This document shows, piece by piece, positions 28,971 through 36,506 of a stretch of DNA of 64,000 nucleotides. The translations under genes were made by a program, and so were the position numbers. Numbering within the stretch: position 1 is the stretch's first letter; every line of letters begins with the position of its first letter. The notes under the pieces are model-generated. The model made no database searches. It was not told the DNA's origin and saw nothing but the letters and a program-made list of their open reading frames with translations. This DNA is from Fusibacter paucivorans (lineage in GTDB: Bacteria; Bacillota; Clostridia; Peptostreptococcales; Acidaminobacteraceae), in the NCBI RefSeq assembly GCF_018390735.1, contig NZ_JAHBCL010000021.1, positions 1 to 64,000 of the forward strand, written 5' to 3'.

Positions 28971-28983
28971 AATGAGATAGACC

Positions 28984-29024
28984 CCCTTTGCGAGTGATCT
29001 GCCCGCAAAGGGTATTTCTTTTTA
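28984..29024 (+). terminator. Hairpin after the binding-protein gene (attenuator)
   Basis: CCCTTTGCG (28984-28992) pairs perfectly with CGCAAAGGG (29004-29012), followed by TATTTCTTTTT. As an intra-operon partial terminator it would let the binding protein be made in excess over the permeases and ATPases. Confidence 0.75.
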
Positions 29025-29040
29025 GGTGAGAAAATAGCAT

Positions 29041-29140
29041 CATTCAAATTTTAATCCTTTCACGACAATAAATACGATTTTCAGCATACGAAAGTGCAAC
29101 ATTTTGTCGCGAAGGATCAACGAAAGGTAATGATGCCATT
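29041..29140 (+). repeat. Dispersed intergenic repeat, copy B
   Basis: Second copy of the roughly 100-bp repeat seen at 3254-3361, same orientation. It sits between the hairpin after the binding-protein gene and the first permease gene. The best conserved part is the first 70 bases. It overlaps no gene. Confidence 0.65.
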
Positions 29141-29174
29141 TTCTTAGGTAACAAAGTGCAAAAGGAGGATTTGA

Positions 29175-30185
29175 ATGTTACGCTTTTTGTCAAGACGATT
29201 ACTTCAAGGCGTATTTGTAATATTCGGATTATCAATCTTCATTTTCGTCATCTCCAGAATCATTCCGGGCGATCCCGCTAAAATGGCATTGGGGCCAAGG
29301 GCTACTGAAACCGCCGTTGAACAGCTTCGTGAAGAAATGCATCTGAACGACAGCATACCGGAACAATACTATTATTGGATTACAGGAGCGCTTAAAGGCG
29401 ATTTAGGAAAATCCGTCAACACCAAACGTGCCGTTGTCGAAGATGTCAGCGAATTCTTGCCGGCAACGATTGAACTCGTTATTGTTTCAGGTATCATACT
29501 GATCGTTGTCTCGCTGTTATTAGGTGTTTTAGCGGCGCGCTACAAGGATACATGGATAGATGCGCTGATACGCTTTACTGCATATATTGGCATTGCGATT
29601 CCATCCTTTGTCATGGCTATTATATTTTTGCTTATTTTTGGTTTGGTATTACAGTGGGTTCCTGTACTCGGGCGACTTAGCCCCGGGATGACGCCGCCGC
29701 CGACTGTAACGGGTTTGATGATGGTAGACAGCTTAATCGCTGGCGACATGGCAGCATTTTGGGATGCTTTTGAGCACATCATACTGCCGGCTATTTCATT
29801 AGCATTGGGCGGTTTGTTACAGGAAGCCAGAATTTTGAGGAGCGCCATTTCGGACAATATGGGAAAAGAATATATTGCTGTCGCTAGAGGCTACGGTATC
29901 CCAAACAATAAAATAATGAATAAGTATTTACTCAAACCCTCGATGATTCCAGTTGTCTCGGTTATGGGTTTGGATCTTGCTTCCCTTATGGGCAACGCAT
30001 TTTTGGTTGAGAAAATTTTTAACTGGCCTGGTTTATCGCGTTATGGTCTCAATGCCATGCTGACAAAAGACCTGAATGCCATTTCGGCAGTTATTCTGAT
30101 AATCGGTTTGATGTTTTTAGTGATCAACATCGTGGTCGATATCATTATCGCCGCTTTGGACCCGAGAATAAGATTGGGGGACTAG
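29175..30185 (+). CDS. ABC transporter permease, DppB/OppB type
   Basis: Inner-membrane permease of 336 residues with six predicted membrane segments. The N-terminal M-L-R-F-L-S-R-R-L-L-Q-G-V-F-V-I-F-G is characteristic of the DppB subfamily. The EAA loop lies around residues 235-260 (A-R-G-Y-G-I-P-N-N-K-I-M-N-K-Y) and contacts the ATPase. AAAGGAGG precedes the ATG. It pairs with the permease that begins nine bases after its stop, as a heterodimeric channel. Confidence 0.92.
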   Translation: MLRFLSRRLLQGVFVIFGLSIFIFVISRIIPGDPAKMALGPRATETAVEQLREEMHLNDSIPEQYYYWITGALKGDLGKSVNTKRAVVEDVSEFLPATIELVIVSGIILIVVSLLLGVLAARYKDTWIDALIRFTAYIGIAIPSFVMAIIFLLIFGLVLQWVPVLGRLSPGMTPPPTVTGLMMVDSLIAGDMAAFWDAFEHIILPAISLALGGLLQEARILRSAISDNMGKEYIAVARGYGIPNNKIMNKYLLKPSMIPVVSVMGLDLASLMGNAFLVEKIFNWPGLSRYGLNAMLTKDLNAISAVILIIGLMFLVINIVVDIIIAALDPRIRLGD

Positions 30186-30194
30186 GAGATTACG

Positions 30195-31091
30195 ATGGAA
30201 AATCAAGGAAGAATACACAAAAATACATTTATGAAAGAATCGACAAGAGAAAATATGCGCATGTACTGGTATAAATTCTCTAGAAACAAATTATCTGTTC
30301 TCGGTTTGCTGTTAGTGATCAGCTCCATTGTCATCGCCATCTTTGCGCCTGTTATTGCACCATTTCCACAACACGTAGAAGCATTTGTCGACTATAACAA
30401 CGCAAGCTTAGCGCCAAGCAGCACATACTGGTTTGGAACGGATATTTTTGGGCGCGATATTCTGTCTAGAATCATTTTTGCTTTTCGTGGAGCGCTTTAC
30501 ATGTCGATTATCGTTCTCGCCATCGCAGTACCGGTTGGTACGCTTTTAGGACTGATCGCCGGCTATTTCGGCGGATGGTTTGAGGTGGTTATTATGCGTC
30601 TTACAGACATCTTTTTATCGATACCGGCGATTATTCTGGCGCTTTCGATCGCATCAGTACTAGAACCAAATCTGACGAGTTCTATGATCGCTGTTACAGT
30701 AATGTGGTGGCCTTGGTATACACGCATGGTAGCGGGGATGGCAAAATCTTACTCAAAGGAGTATTTTATCAAAAATGCCGAACTGATCGGTGCTTCAAAG
30801 TTCCATATTTTATTTCGGGAGATCTTGCCAAACTGTATTTCGCCGATTTTGACAAAGATGGCACTGGATGTCGGATGGGTTATGCTCATCGGCGCAACAC
30901 TCAGCTATTGTGGCTTGGGTGAACAGCCGCCAACGCCGGCGTTTGGACAAATGATTTCTGATGGTTCAAAATATATGCCGGACCTATGGTGGATGACTAT
31001 CTATCCGGCAATGGCGATTGCCTATATCATCTTAGGTTTTAATCTTTTAGGTGATGGCATATCCGACATGTTTAACAAAGGGAGACAGTAG
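30195..31091 (+). CDS. ABC transporter permease, DppC/OppC type
   Basis: Second permease, 298 residues. The N-terminal cytosolic W-Y-K-F-S-R-N-K-L-S-V-L-G-L motif precedes the first membrane helix, as in OppC_N proteins. H-W/Y-F-G-T-D-x-x-G-R-D-I-L-S-R appears here as Y-W-F-G-T-D-I-F-G-R-D-I-L-S-R. The EAA-like loop is E-L-I-G-A-S-K-F-H-I-L-F-R-E-I-L-P-N. TAGGAGAT lies before the ATG. It sits in the transporter operon between the DppB-type permease and the first ATPase. Confidence 0.92.
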   Translation: MENQGRIHKNTFMKESTRENMRMYWYKFSRNKLSVLGLLLVISSIVIAIFAPVIAPFPQHVEAFVDYNNASLAPSSTYWFGTDIFGRDILSRIIFAFRGALYMSIIVLAIAVPVGTLLGLIAGYFGGWFEVVIMRLTDIFLSIPAIILALSIASVLEPNLTSSMIAVTVMWWPWYTRMVAGMAKSYSKEYFIKNAELIGASKFHILFREILPNCISPILTKMALDVGWVMLIGATLSYCGLGEQPPTPAFGQMISDGSKYMPDLWWMTIYPAMAIAYIILGFNLLGDGISDMFNKGRQ

Positions 31092-31093
31092 TT

Positions 31094-32065
31094 ATGACGA
31101 ATGAATTATTAAGCATCAAAGACCTTGAGGTATGGTATAAAACATATCGTGGGTATGCGAAAGTCGTCAACGGCGTCAATCTGACAGTAAACAAAGGAGA
31201 GAAAGTTGGCGTCGTCGGCGAATCAGGATGCGGCAAAACGACGACGATGAAGTCGATTTTGCGGATGAATGTACAAAGTGCATATGTAAACAGTGGTGAG
31301 ATATTGTATAGCGGCGAAAATATATTAAAAATGAACGAAGCGAAGCTTCAAGAGATCAGGCGGCGTGATATTGCCATGATTTCTCAGGAGCCTTCCGCAG
31401 CGCTCAATCCCGTTTTTACAATCGGAGAGCAAATACGAGATGTCATTCGATATTCAGATACAAAGAAAAAGTTTACAAAAGAGGAAATGCAGTCAAAGGC
31501 CATTGATGCAATTAAAAGTGTTATGATTTCGGATCCGGAACGCATACTGGCTTCATATCCTTACCAGCTTAGCGGCGGTATGAAGCAGCGTATCTGCATT
31601 GCAATGGGGCTTGTCGTTCCAAGAAATGTTTTAATTGCAGACGAGCCGGGAACGGCACTTGACGTCACTATTCAAGATCAGATACATCGTTTACTTCATA
31701 ATTTGGTAGAAGAAAAGGATATGTCGCTGATCATGATTACACATTCACTTGGCGTTGCAAGAGAGCTCGTTGATCGAATACACGTTATGTATGCAGGTGA
31801 CGTTGTCGAAGTGGCAAAGACGGATGACTTGTTTAAAAAGCCGCTGCATCCTTATACCATCGGCCTTCTGGATTGTGTACCAAAGCTATCCGGTGGAGGG
31901 ATATCAGAGGGGATTTACGGTTATGTGCCAAGTTACATTAACCCGGCACCGGGCTGTCGATTTGCATCAAGGTGTCCAAAGGCAACGCAAATCTGTCGTG
32001 AACAAAAACCGAGCATGACGAGCGTTGATGCAGAGCACAGCGTTGCGTGCTTCAATTATCAATAG
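31094..32065 (+). CDS. ABC transporter ATPase, DppD/OppD type
   Basis: ATP-binding subunit of 323 residues. Walker A is G-E-S-G-C-G-K-T-T, the signature is L-S-G-G-M-K-Q-R, and Walker B is V-L-I-A-D-E-P-G-T-A-L-D. The C-terminal oligopeptide extension carries H-P-Y-T-I and the cysteine-rich C-R-F-A-S-R-C-P-K-A-T-Q-I-C, which in relatives binds an iron-sulfur cluster. It starts two bases after the permease stop. Confidence 0.93.
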   Translation: MTNELLSIKDLEVWYKTYRGYAKVVNGVNLTVNKGEKVGVVGESGCGKTTTMKSILRMNVQSAYVNSGEILYSGENILKMNEAKLQEIRRRDIAMISQEPSAALNPVFTIGEQIRDVIRYSDTKKKFTKEEMQSKAIDAIKSVMISDPERILASYPYQLSGGMKQRICIAMGLVVPRNVLIADEPGTALDVTIQDQIHRLLHNLVEEKDMSLIMITHSLGVARELVDRIHVMYAGDVVEVAKTDDLFKKPLHPYTIGLLDCVPKLSGGGISEGIYGYVPSYINPAPGCRFASRCPKATQICREQKPSMTSVDAEHSVACFNYQ

Positions 32066-32078
32066 CAAAGAGGCAATT

Positions 32079-33056
32079 ATGAGTAAAACAGTATTACAAG
32101 TGAACCATTTAAAGACCTATTTTACGGTCGATAAACGCAAGAATCTATTTGTAAGAGCTGTCGATGACGTTTCCTTTTCAATTGATCAGGGCGAGATTGT
32201 TGCACTCGTCGGAGAATCTGGGTCAGGTAAGAGCACCATTGCCTATACTATTATGGGCATGTATGAGACATCTGGCGGCGAAATAATATTTGATGGTGAA
32301 GACATTGCCAATAAAAAGCGTACCTTTGATTTTAAGAAAAAAGCGCAAATTGTTTTTCAAGACCCTGGTTCATCGCTTAATTCACATCAAGATGTCAAAG
32401 AAATTTTAAGTTTGCCGCTAAAAGTTCATAAAGTCGTAAAGCCAAGTCAGTTAGAAACGAAAATTATTGAGACATTGGATCGCGTTGGCCTGTCAGAAGA
32501 TTTTATGTATAAGTCACCTACGGCGATTGGAGGAGGCGAAAAGCAGCTCGTCTCTATTGCGAGGGCGCTTTGCAGCAATCCTGAATTCATCATATTGGAT
32601 GAGCCGACGTCGAATCTTGATGTCTCCATTCAGGCTAAAATTATCAACATGCTGCTAAAATTACATGAAGAACAATCACTTTCATATCTTTTTATTACAC
32701 ATGATTTAAGTTTGGTGCGCAATATTTCGACAAAAGTTATCATTATGTATCTGGGCAAGATCTGTGAAATTGCCAATACAGAAGAATTTTACGGTAATCC
32801 GCATCACCCGTATACGCAAATGCTGCTTTCGGCTATACCGGTTGTTTCGGAAGAAGAGGAGCAGCTAAAGCCATCGAGAATACGTTCAACAGGTGAAATA
32901 CCATCCCCTGTAAACATACCAAAAGGATGCAGTTTCAATACGCGATGTCATCGTGCAGTACCATTATGCTTCGAGGAAGACCCAGAGATGATCGAAGTCA
33001 CAAAAGGACATTTTGTCAGATGTCACCTCTATGGCAAATGTAAACCAGAACTGTAG
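32079..33056 (+). CDS. ABC transporter ATPase, DppF/OppF type
   Basis: Second ATPase of the pair, 325 residues. Walker A is G-E-S-G-S-G-K-S-T and Walker B is F-I-I-L-D-E-P-T-S-N-L-D. The signature reads I-G-G-G-E-K-Q-L instead of L-S-G-G-Q, with serine replaced by glycine, which may weaken one of the two ATP sites. The H-P-Y-T-Q motif and C-S-F-N-T-R-C-H-R-A-V-P-L-C end are intact. An in-frame ATG at 32025 lies within the preceding gene; AAAGAGG supports the start given. Confidence 0.92.
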   Translation: MSKTVLQVNHLKTYFTVDKRKNLFVRAVDDVSFSIDQGEIVALVGESGSGKSTIAYTIMGMYETSGGEIIFDGEDIANKKRTFDFKKKAQIVFQDPGSSLNSHQDVKEILSLPLKVHKVVKPSQLETKIIETLDRVGLSEDFMYKSPTAIGGGEKQLVSIARALCSNPEFIILDEPTSNLDVSIQAKIINMLLKLHEEQSLSYLFITHDLSLVRNISTKVIIMYLGKICEIANTEEFYGNPHHPYTQMLLSAIPVVSEEEEQLKPSRIRSTGEIPSPVNIPKGCSFNTRCHRAVPLCFEEDPEMIEVTKGHFVRCHLYGKCKPEL

Positions 33057-33393
33057 CGTGTACCCTTTCACGTCGTTTCAGTATACGATTTCAATAACCG
33101 TTATCACTTTGCTCCAGAAAGCGGCAACATGTTGTTGAACCGATAAATAATACTCGTAGGACACATTATTGTGTTCTGCGGGTATTTTTTATCTCGTTGT
33201 TGTTCAATTGAGGAAATGTGAATGATGTAATGTCCTCAATAATCAATGATAGTGGTATGAATATTTCAGATGGTTAAAAAAATAAAATCTTGCGACCGCT
33301 TTCGGAGGATGGTACGATATTAAAAAGCATTCAGATTGAATGCAAAACAGCGGAAAATAATCAAAAACAAATAAATGAAAATGAGGAAAAGAC
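33057..33393. other. Intergenic region between hyu-transport operon and SLC12-like gene
   Basis: This 337-bp gap holds a terminator at about 33147-33190 and a degenerate match to the dispersed repeat at 33064-33141. An 8-bp inverted repeat (ATTGAGGA at 33207-33214 with TCCTCAAT at 33233-33240) could be an operator or hairpin. No promoter stands out and no gene is visible. Confidence 0.6.
33147..33190 (+). terminator. Terminator of the hyu-transport operon
   Basis: AATACTCG...GGACACA pairs with TGTGTTCTGCGGGTATT through an imperfect stem around the loop TTAT, and six T follow. It closes the operon after the DppF-type ATPase. Confidence 0.75.
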
Positions 33394-35502
33394 ATGGAAA
33401 AAAAGATAGGTCTTAAGACGCTTGAAGGCGTCTATACGCCGACATTATTAACAATTCTCGGCGTTATTCTCTATTTGCGTCTGGGCTGGGTTGTCGGCAA
33501 TGTTGGTTTTTTTGCGACAATACTCATTATCCTCCTTGCGCATGTCATTACTTTTGCAACGGCACTGTCAATGTCCTCAATGCTCACCAATATCAAAATC
33601 GGTTCTGGCGGTGCATATGCAATTATCACGCGGTCTTTGGGACTTGAAATGGGTGGTGCGATTGGTGTGCCGCTCTATATTTCGCAATCGATTTCCGTAG
33701 CCTTTTACATTACCGGTTTTAGCGAGCTGTGGGTGAATTTTTTTCCGAGTCATTCACAGATTATTGTTGGCGTTTTAACGTGGGCGGTTCTGTCAATCAT
33801 CTCACTAAAGAGTGCTAAACTCGCATTTCGCATTCAGTATGGCATTCTTTTAGCCGTGATCCTTTCATTGATTTCCTTTTTAATGGGTCCAAACCTTAAT
33901 ACAAACGGGATTGTCATGCAGGGAACGTTCGAAATGGGTTCTTTTTGGACGACATTCGCTGTCTTCTTCCCAGCTGTTACAGGTATACTAACAGGCGCTA
34001 CAATGTCAGGTGACCTTGAAAATCCAAGAGAAAGCATTATTAAGGGAACGATTGGTTCTATTCTGACCGGTTTAATCGTTTATATTGTTGTTGCATACTG
34101 GTTTGCGCATCAAGCAAACCAATATGACTTATTGCATGATACTTCAATTATTTTTAAGCTCGCACGGGTAGAAGCGCTAATCATTGCAGGTGTAATGGGA
34201 GCGGTGCTTTCATCGGCACTGTCAACATTGGTCAGTGCACCGAGGACGTTGGCAGCACTTGCAGAAAATCACGTTGTGCCATTTCACAGGCTATTGTCAA
34301 AAACGAATAAGAACGGAGAACCCTTCAATGCTATTATCGTCTCATCTGCCATTTCGTTAGGCGTTATCATTGCAGGCAATCTAGATAGTCTCGCATCGCT
34401 ATTGACGATGTTTTTCTTAACGACATACGGCATGATAAACCTCGTCGTTTTTTTAGAACAAGTGACGGGAATTATCAGTTATAGACCCAGCTTGAAAATG
34501 TCAATCGCCGTACCGATTGTTGGGACAGTGGGCTGTTTTTCTGTTATGCTGCTCATTAACCCAGTCTTTTCAGTGATTACCTTTGGCGTCGTCATGGTGA
34601 TTTACTCTGTCCTGAAAAAACGTCATTTAGCGTCGCCGTATGGTGATGTCAGAGGTGGAATCTTCATTGCCATTTCTGAATGGGCTGCTCAGAAATCTGC
34701 GGCAATACCGTATCACCCTAGACTGTGGAAACCTTCTATTGCAGTACCTGTCGAAAAACCGGAAGATTTTAAGCGCTTGACGCGCATTATTCAAAAACTC
34801 GTCTATCCGTCGGGGCGGGTCTATTATATCACTTCTCATAAAGAAGCGGTCATTGATGAAAATCATGATCGTCGAATTGACGAAGTACTCGTCCCCCTAA
34901 GAGAAAAGCAAATATTTGTACAAAAAACGACGGTTACTTCTGAAAAGTTTGCCGATGTACTCGTGCCGACACTTCAATGTCTTAAAAGTTCTTATTTACC
35001 GCCTAATATTATTTTGCTAACAATCAGTGATGACCATGAAAAGCAAGAAAAGCTCAGAAATATGGTTTATATGGTAAAGCCTCTAAAGATATCCGTGGGC
35101 TGCCTGTGGCTGCATCCTAAGTTCGGCATGGGCAATGAACGAACGATTAATCTCTGGCTGCGCGACAAGAGTCCCAATAATGATTTAGCAATTCTCTGTG
35201 CGCTTCAGCTATCCCGCAATTACGATGCCGAACTCCATTTATGCCGTGTGATCAGTGCTGAGAGCGACCGCCGAAAAACAGAGGAGGACTTAATGGCGTT
35301 TATTGACGAAGCGAGATTGCCTGCCAATACAAAACTGCGCGTTATGAAAGGCGAGTTTAAGGCACTGATGAATGAAAATGGTGCCGATCTTAATATTATC
35401 GGAATGCCTTATGATTTTGAGAGTATGCTTCGGATTATCGATTCCAGCAGCAGTAGTATTCTCTTCGTTGCATCAGGCGGACTTGAAAACGCATTGGTAT
35501 AG
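33394..35502 (+). CDS. SLC12-like (cation-chloride cotransporter type) APC transporter
   Basis: Membrane transporter of 702 residues. About 12 hydrophobic helices fill residues 15-415, followed by a cytosolic C-terminal domain of nearly 290 residues, the size plan of SLC12 cation-chloride cotransporters rather than ordinary amino-acid permeases. TM1 has the unwound helix pattern L-G-V-I-L-Y-L-R-L-G-W-V-V-G, and G-S-G-G-A-Y-A-I-I-[TS]-R-S-L-G-x-E-x-G-G is the family hallmark. The tail contains repeated beta-alpha units resembling universal-stress-like folds. The ion or amino-acid substrate cannot be assigned. It appears to be transcribed alone, since a terminator lies on each side. Confidence 0.83.
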   Translation: MEKKIGLKTLEGVYTPTLLTILGVILYLRLGWVVGNVGFFATILIILLAHVITFATALSMSSMLTNIKIGSGGAYAIITRSLGLEMGGAIGVPLYISQSISVAFYITGFSELWVNFFPSHSQIIVGVLTWAVLSIISLKSAKLAFRIQYGILLAVILSLISFLMGPNLNTNGIVMQGTFEMGSFWTTFAVFFPAVTGILTGATMSGDLENPRESIIKGTIGSILTGLIVYIVVAYWFAHQANQYDLLHDTSIIFKLARVEALIIAGVMGAVLSSALSTLVSAPRTLAALAENHVVPFHRLLSKTNKNGEPFNAIIVSSAISLGVIIAGNLDSLASLLTMFFLTTYGMINLVVFLEQVTGIISYRPSLKMSIAVPIVGTVGCFSVMLLINPVFSVITFGVVMVIYSVLKKRHLASPYGDVRGGIFIAISEWAAQKSAAIPYHPRLWKPSIAVPVEKPEDFKRLTRIIQKLVYPSGRVYYITSHKEAVIDENHDRRIDEVLVPLREKQIFVQKTTVTSEKFADVLVPTLQCLKSSYLPPNIILLTISDDHEKQEKLRNMVYMVKPLKISVGCLWLHPKFGMGNERTINLWLRDKSPNNDLAILCALQLSRNYDAELHLCRVISAESDRRKTEEDLMAFIDEARLPANTKLRVMKGEFKALMNENGADLNIIGMPYDFESMLRIIDSSSSSILFVASGGLENALV

Positions 35503-35570
35503 CCAAAACTGTAATCAATCATGACTGATCAGAAATAAAACGATAATATGACACAGACTGATACGATAAA

Positions 35571-35624
35571 AATAACGCCCGACATCATCCGCTCACTTTT
35601 TGAGCAGCTGGTGCTGGGCGTTTA
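35571..35624. terminator. Bidirectional terminator between convergent genes
   Basis: AATAACGCCC opens a long stem that closes with GGGCGTTTATT; GCTCA and TGAGC flank the inner loop CTTTT. It serves the SLC12-like gene and the convergent UPF0316 gene. Confidence 0.85.
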
Positions 35625-35669
35625 TTCTGCCATATGCTAAATTTGGGCTATTTGCATCGAAAGGTGTTG

Positions 35670-36191
35670 TTAAATTCGCTTTCGTTTCATCAGACTGAGA
35701 ATGTAGCCGCCCTTGAAATGTTTTGGCTCATAAAAGATGACAAAAGCCGACGGCTCAAATTTCTCAATGATCGCAAGCAGCTCTGATTCACGGTTGCGCT
35801 TGGTGAGGATGTCTAAACGGTAACGGGTACTTTCGCGTCCTTCACCTTCAAAAATAGTAACACCAAATCCGGTATCTCTCAGAAATTTGATAAGTTCTTC
35901 GTTTTTATTACGAATATTGACGATGGCAGATGTATAGCCGATAGCCAGACGGTCTTCTACATGAATGCCAACAATTAAGCCAAGGCCATAGCCAAGTGCA
36001 TAGACGATGAGTCCCCAGAATGTTTGATTGCCTGTGAGAACTAATGACAGACCAAAGACGTAGATCAAGCATTCGATGATGCCAAAGACGCTTGTCAGCA
36101 GCGTCATTTTTTTTACCATGCTAATCGTGCGTAGTGCCAGCATTGGAACATAACATAGCTGTAGAATAAGAATTAGAGCGAGTTCTTTCAT
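35670..36191 (-). CDS. UPF0316 membrane protein (DUF2179/DUF5698)
   Basis: Integral membrane protein of 173 residues of unknown function. Three hydrophobic helices lie in residues 1-80 (with Y-V-P-M-L-A-L-R-T-I-S-M and G-L-I-V-G-I-H-V-E-D-R-L-A-I-G). The cytosolic DUF2179 domain follows (L-R-D-T-G-F-G-V-T-I-F-E-G-E-G-R). The start is awkward: GGGAGG stands 12 bases before the ATG, and a three-codon reading frame with ideal spacing lies between, its TGA overlapping this ATG. A longer in-frame version starting at 36215 would contain the SD inside the gene, so I chose 36191. Confidence 0.85.
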   Translation of the reverse strand: MKELALILILQLCYVPMLALRTISMVKKMTLLTSVFGIIECLIYVFGLSLVLTGNQTFWGLIVYALGYGLGLIVGIHVEDRLAIGYTSAIVNIRNKNEELIKFLRDTGFGVTIFEGEGRESTRYRLDILTKRNRESELLAIIEKFEPSAFVIFYEPKHFKGGYILSLMKRKRI

Positions 36192-36506
36192 AATTGCATT
36201 TTGCCTCCCAATCATTGCCTAATCATCATAACAATTACCGATAAAGTACTTGTTTTATTCTACCATTCATGTGATAACGCGTAAAGGCTGACGTACTTTC
36301 TTCTTTATGGTCGATGGGTTGACAACGCGTAATTATAGAAAGTAAATCGGGACAGTGTTTTATTGATTAAGCTTATAGACTGTGTGAATTTATAAGTATA
36401 TCGAATTGTTCAGCAGGATTGGGGTATAATAACATCATCGGAATAAAGCACAAATATCCGTGATTGACGCAATGACATTCATTTGATATTTAGGGGGGCG
36501 TATTGA
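36192..36506. promoter_or_regulatory. Divergent intergenic region with paired ACGCGT motifs
   Basis: The region between the UPF0316 gene and the hybrid kinase gene contains AACGCGTAA twice (36276-36284 and 36324-36332), 48 bp apart. An 8-bp inverted pair TACTTTCT/AGAAAGTA lies at 36294-36301 and 36337-36344. A good -10 box TATAAT occurs at 36425-36430, without a clear -35. These may be binding sites for a regulator of the signalling cluster; no regulator is assigned. Confidence 0.4.
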
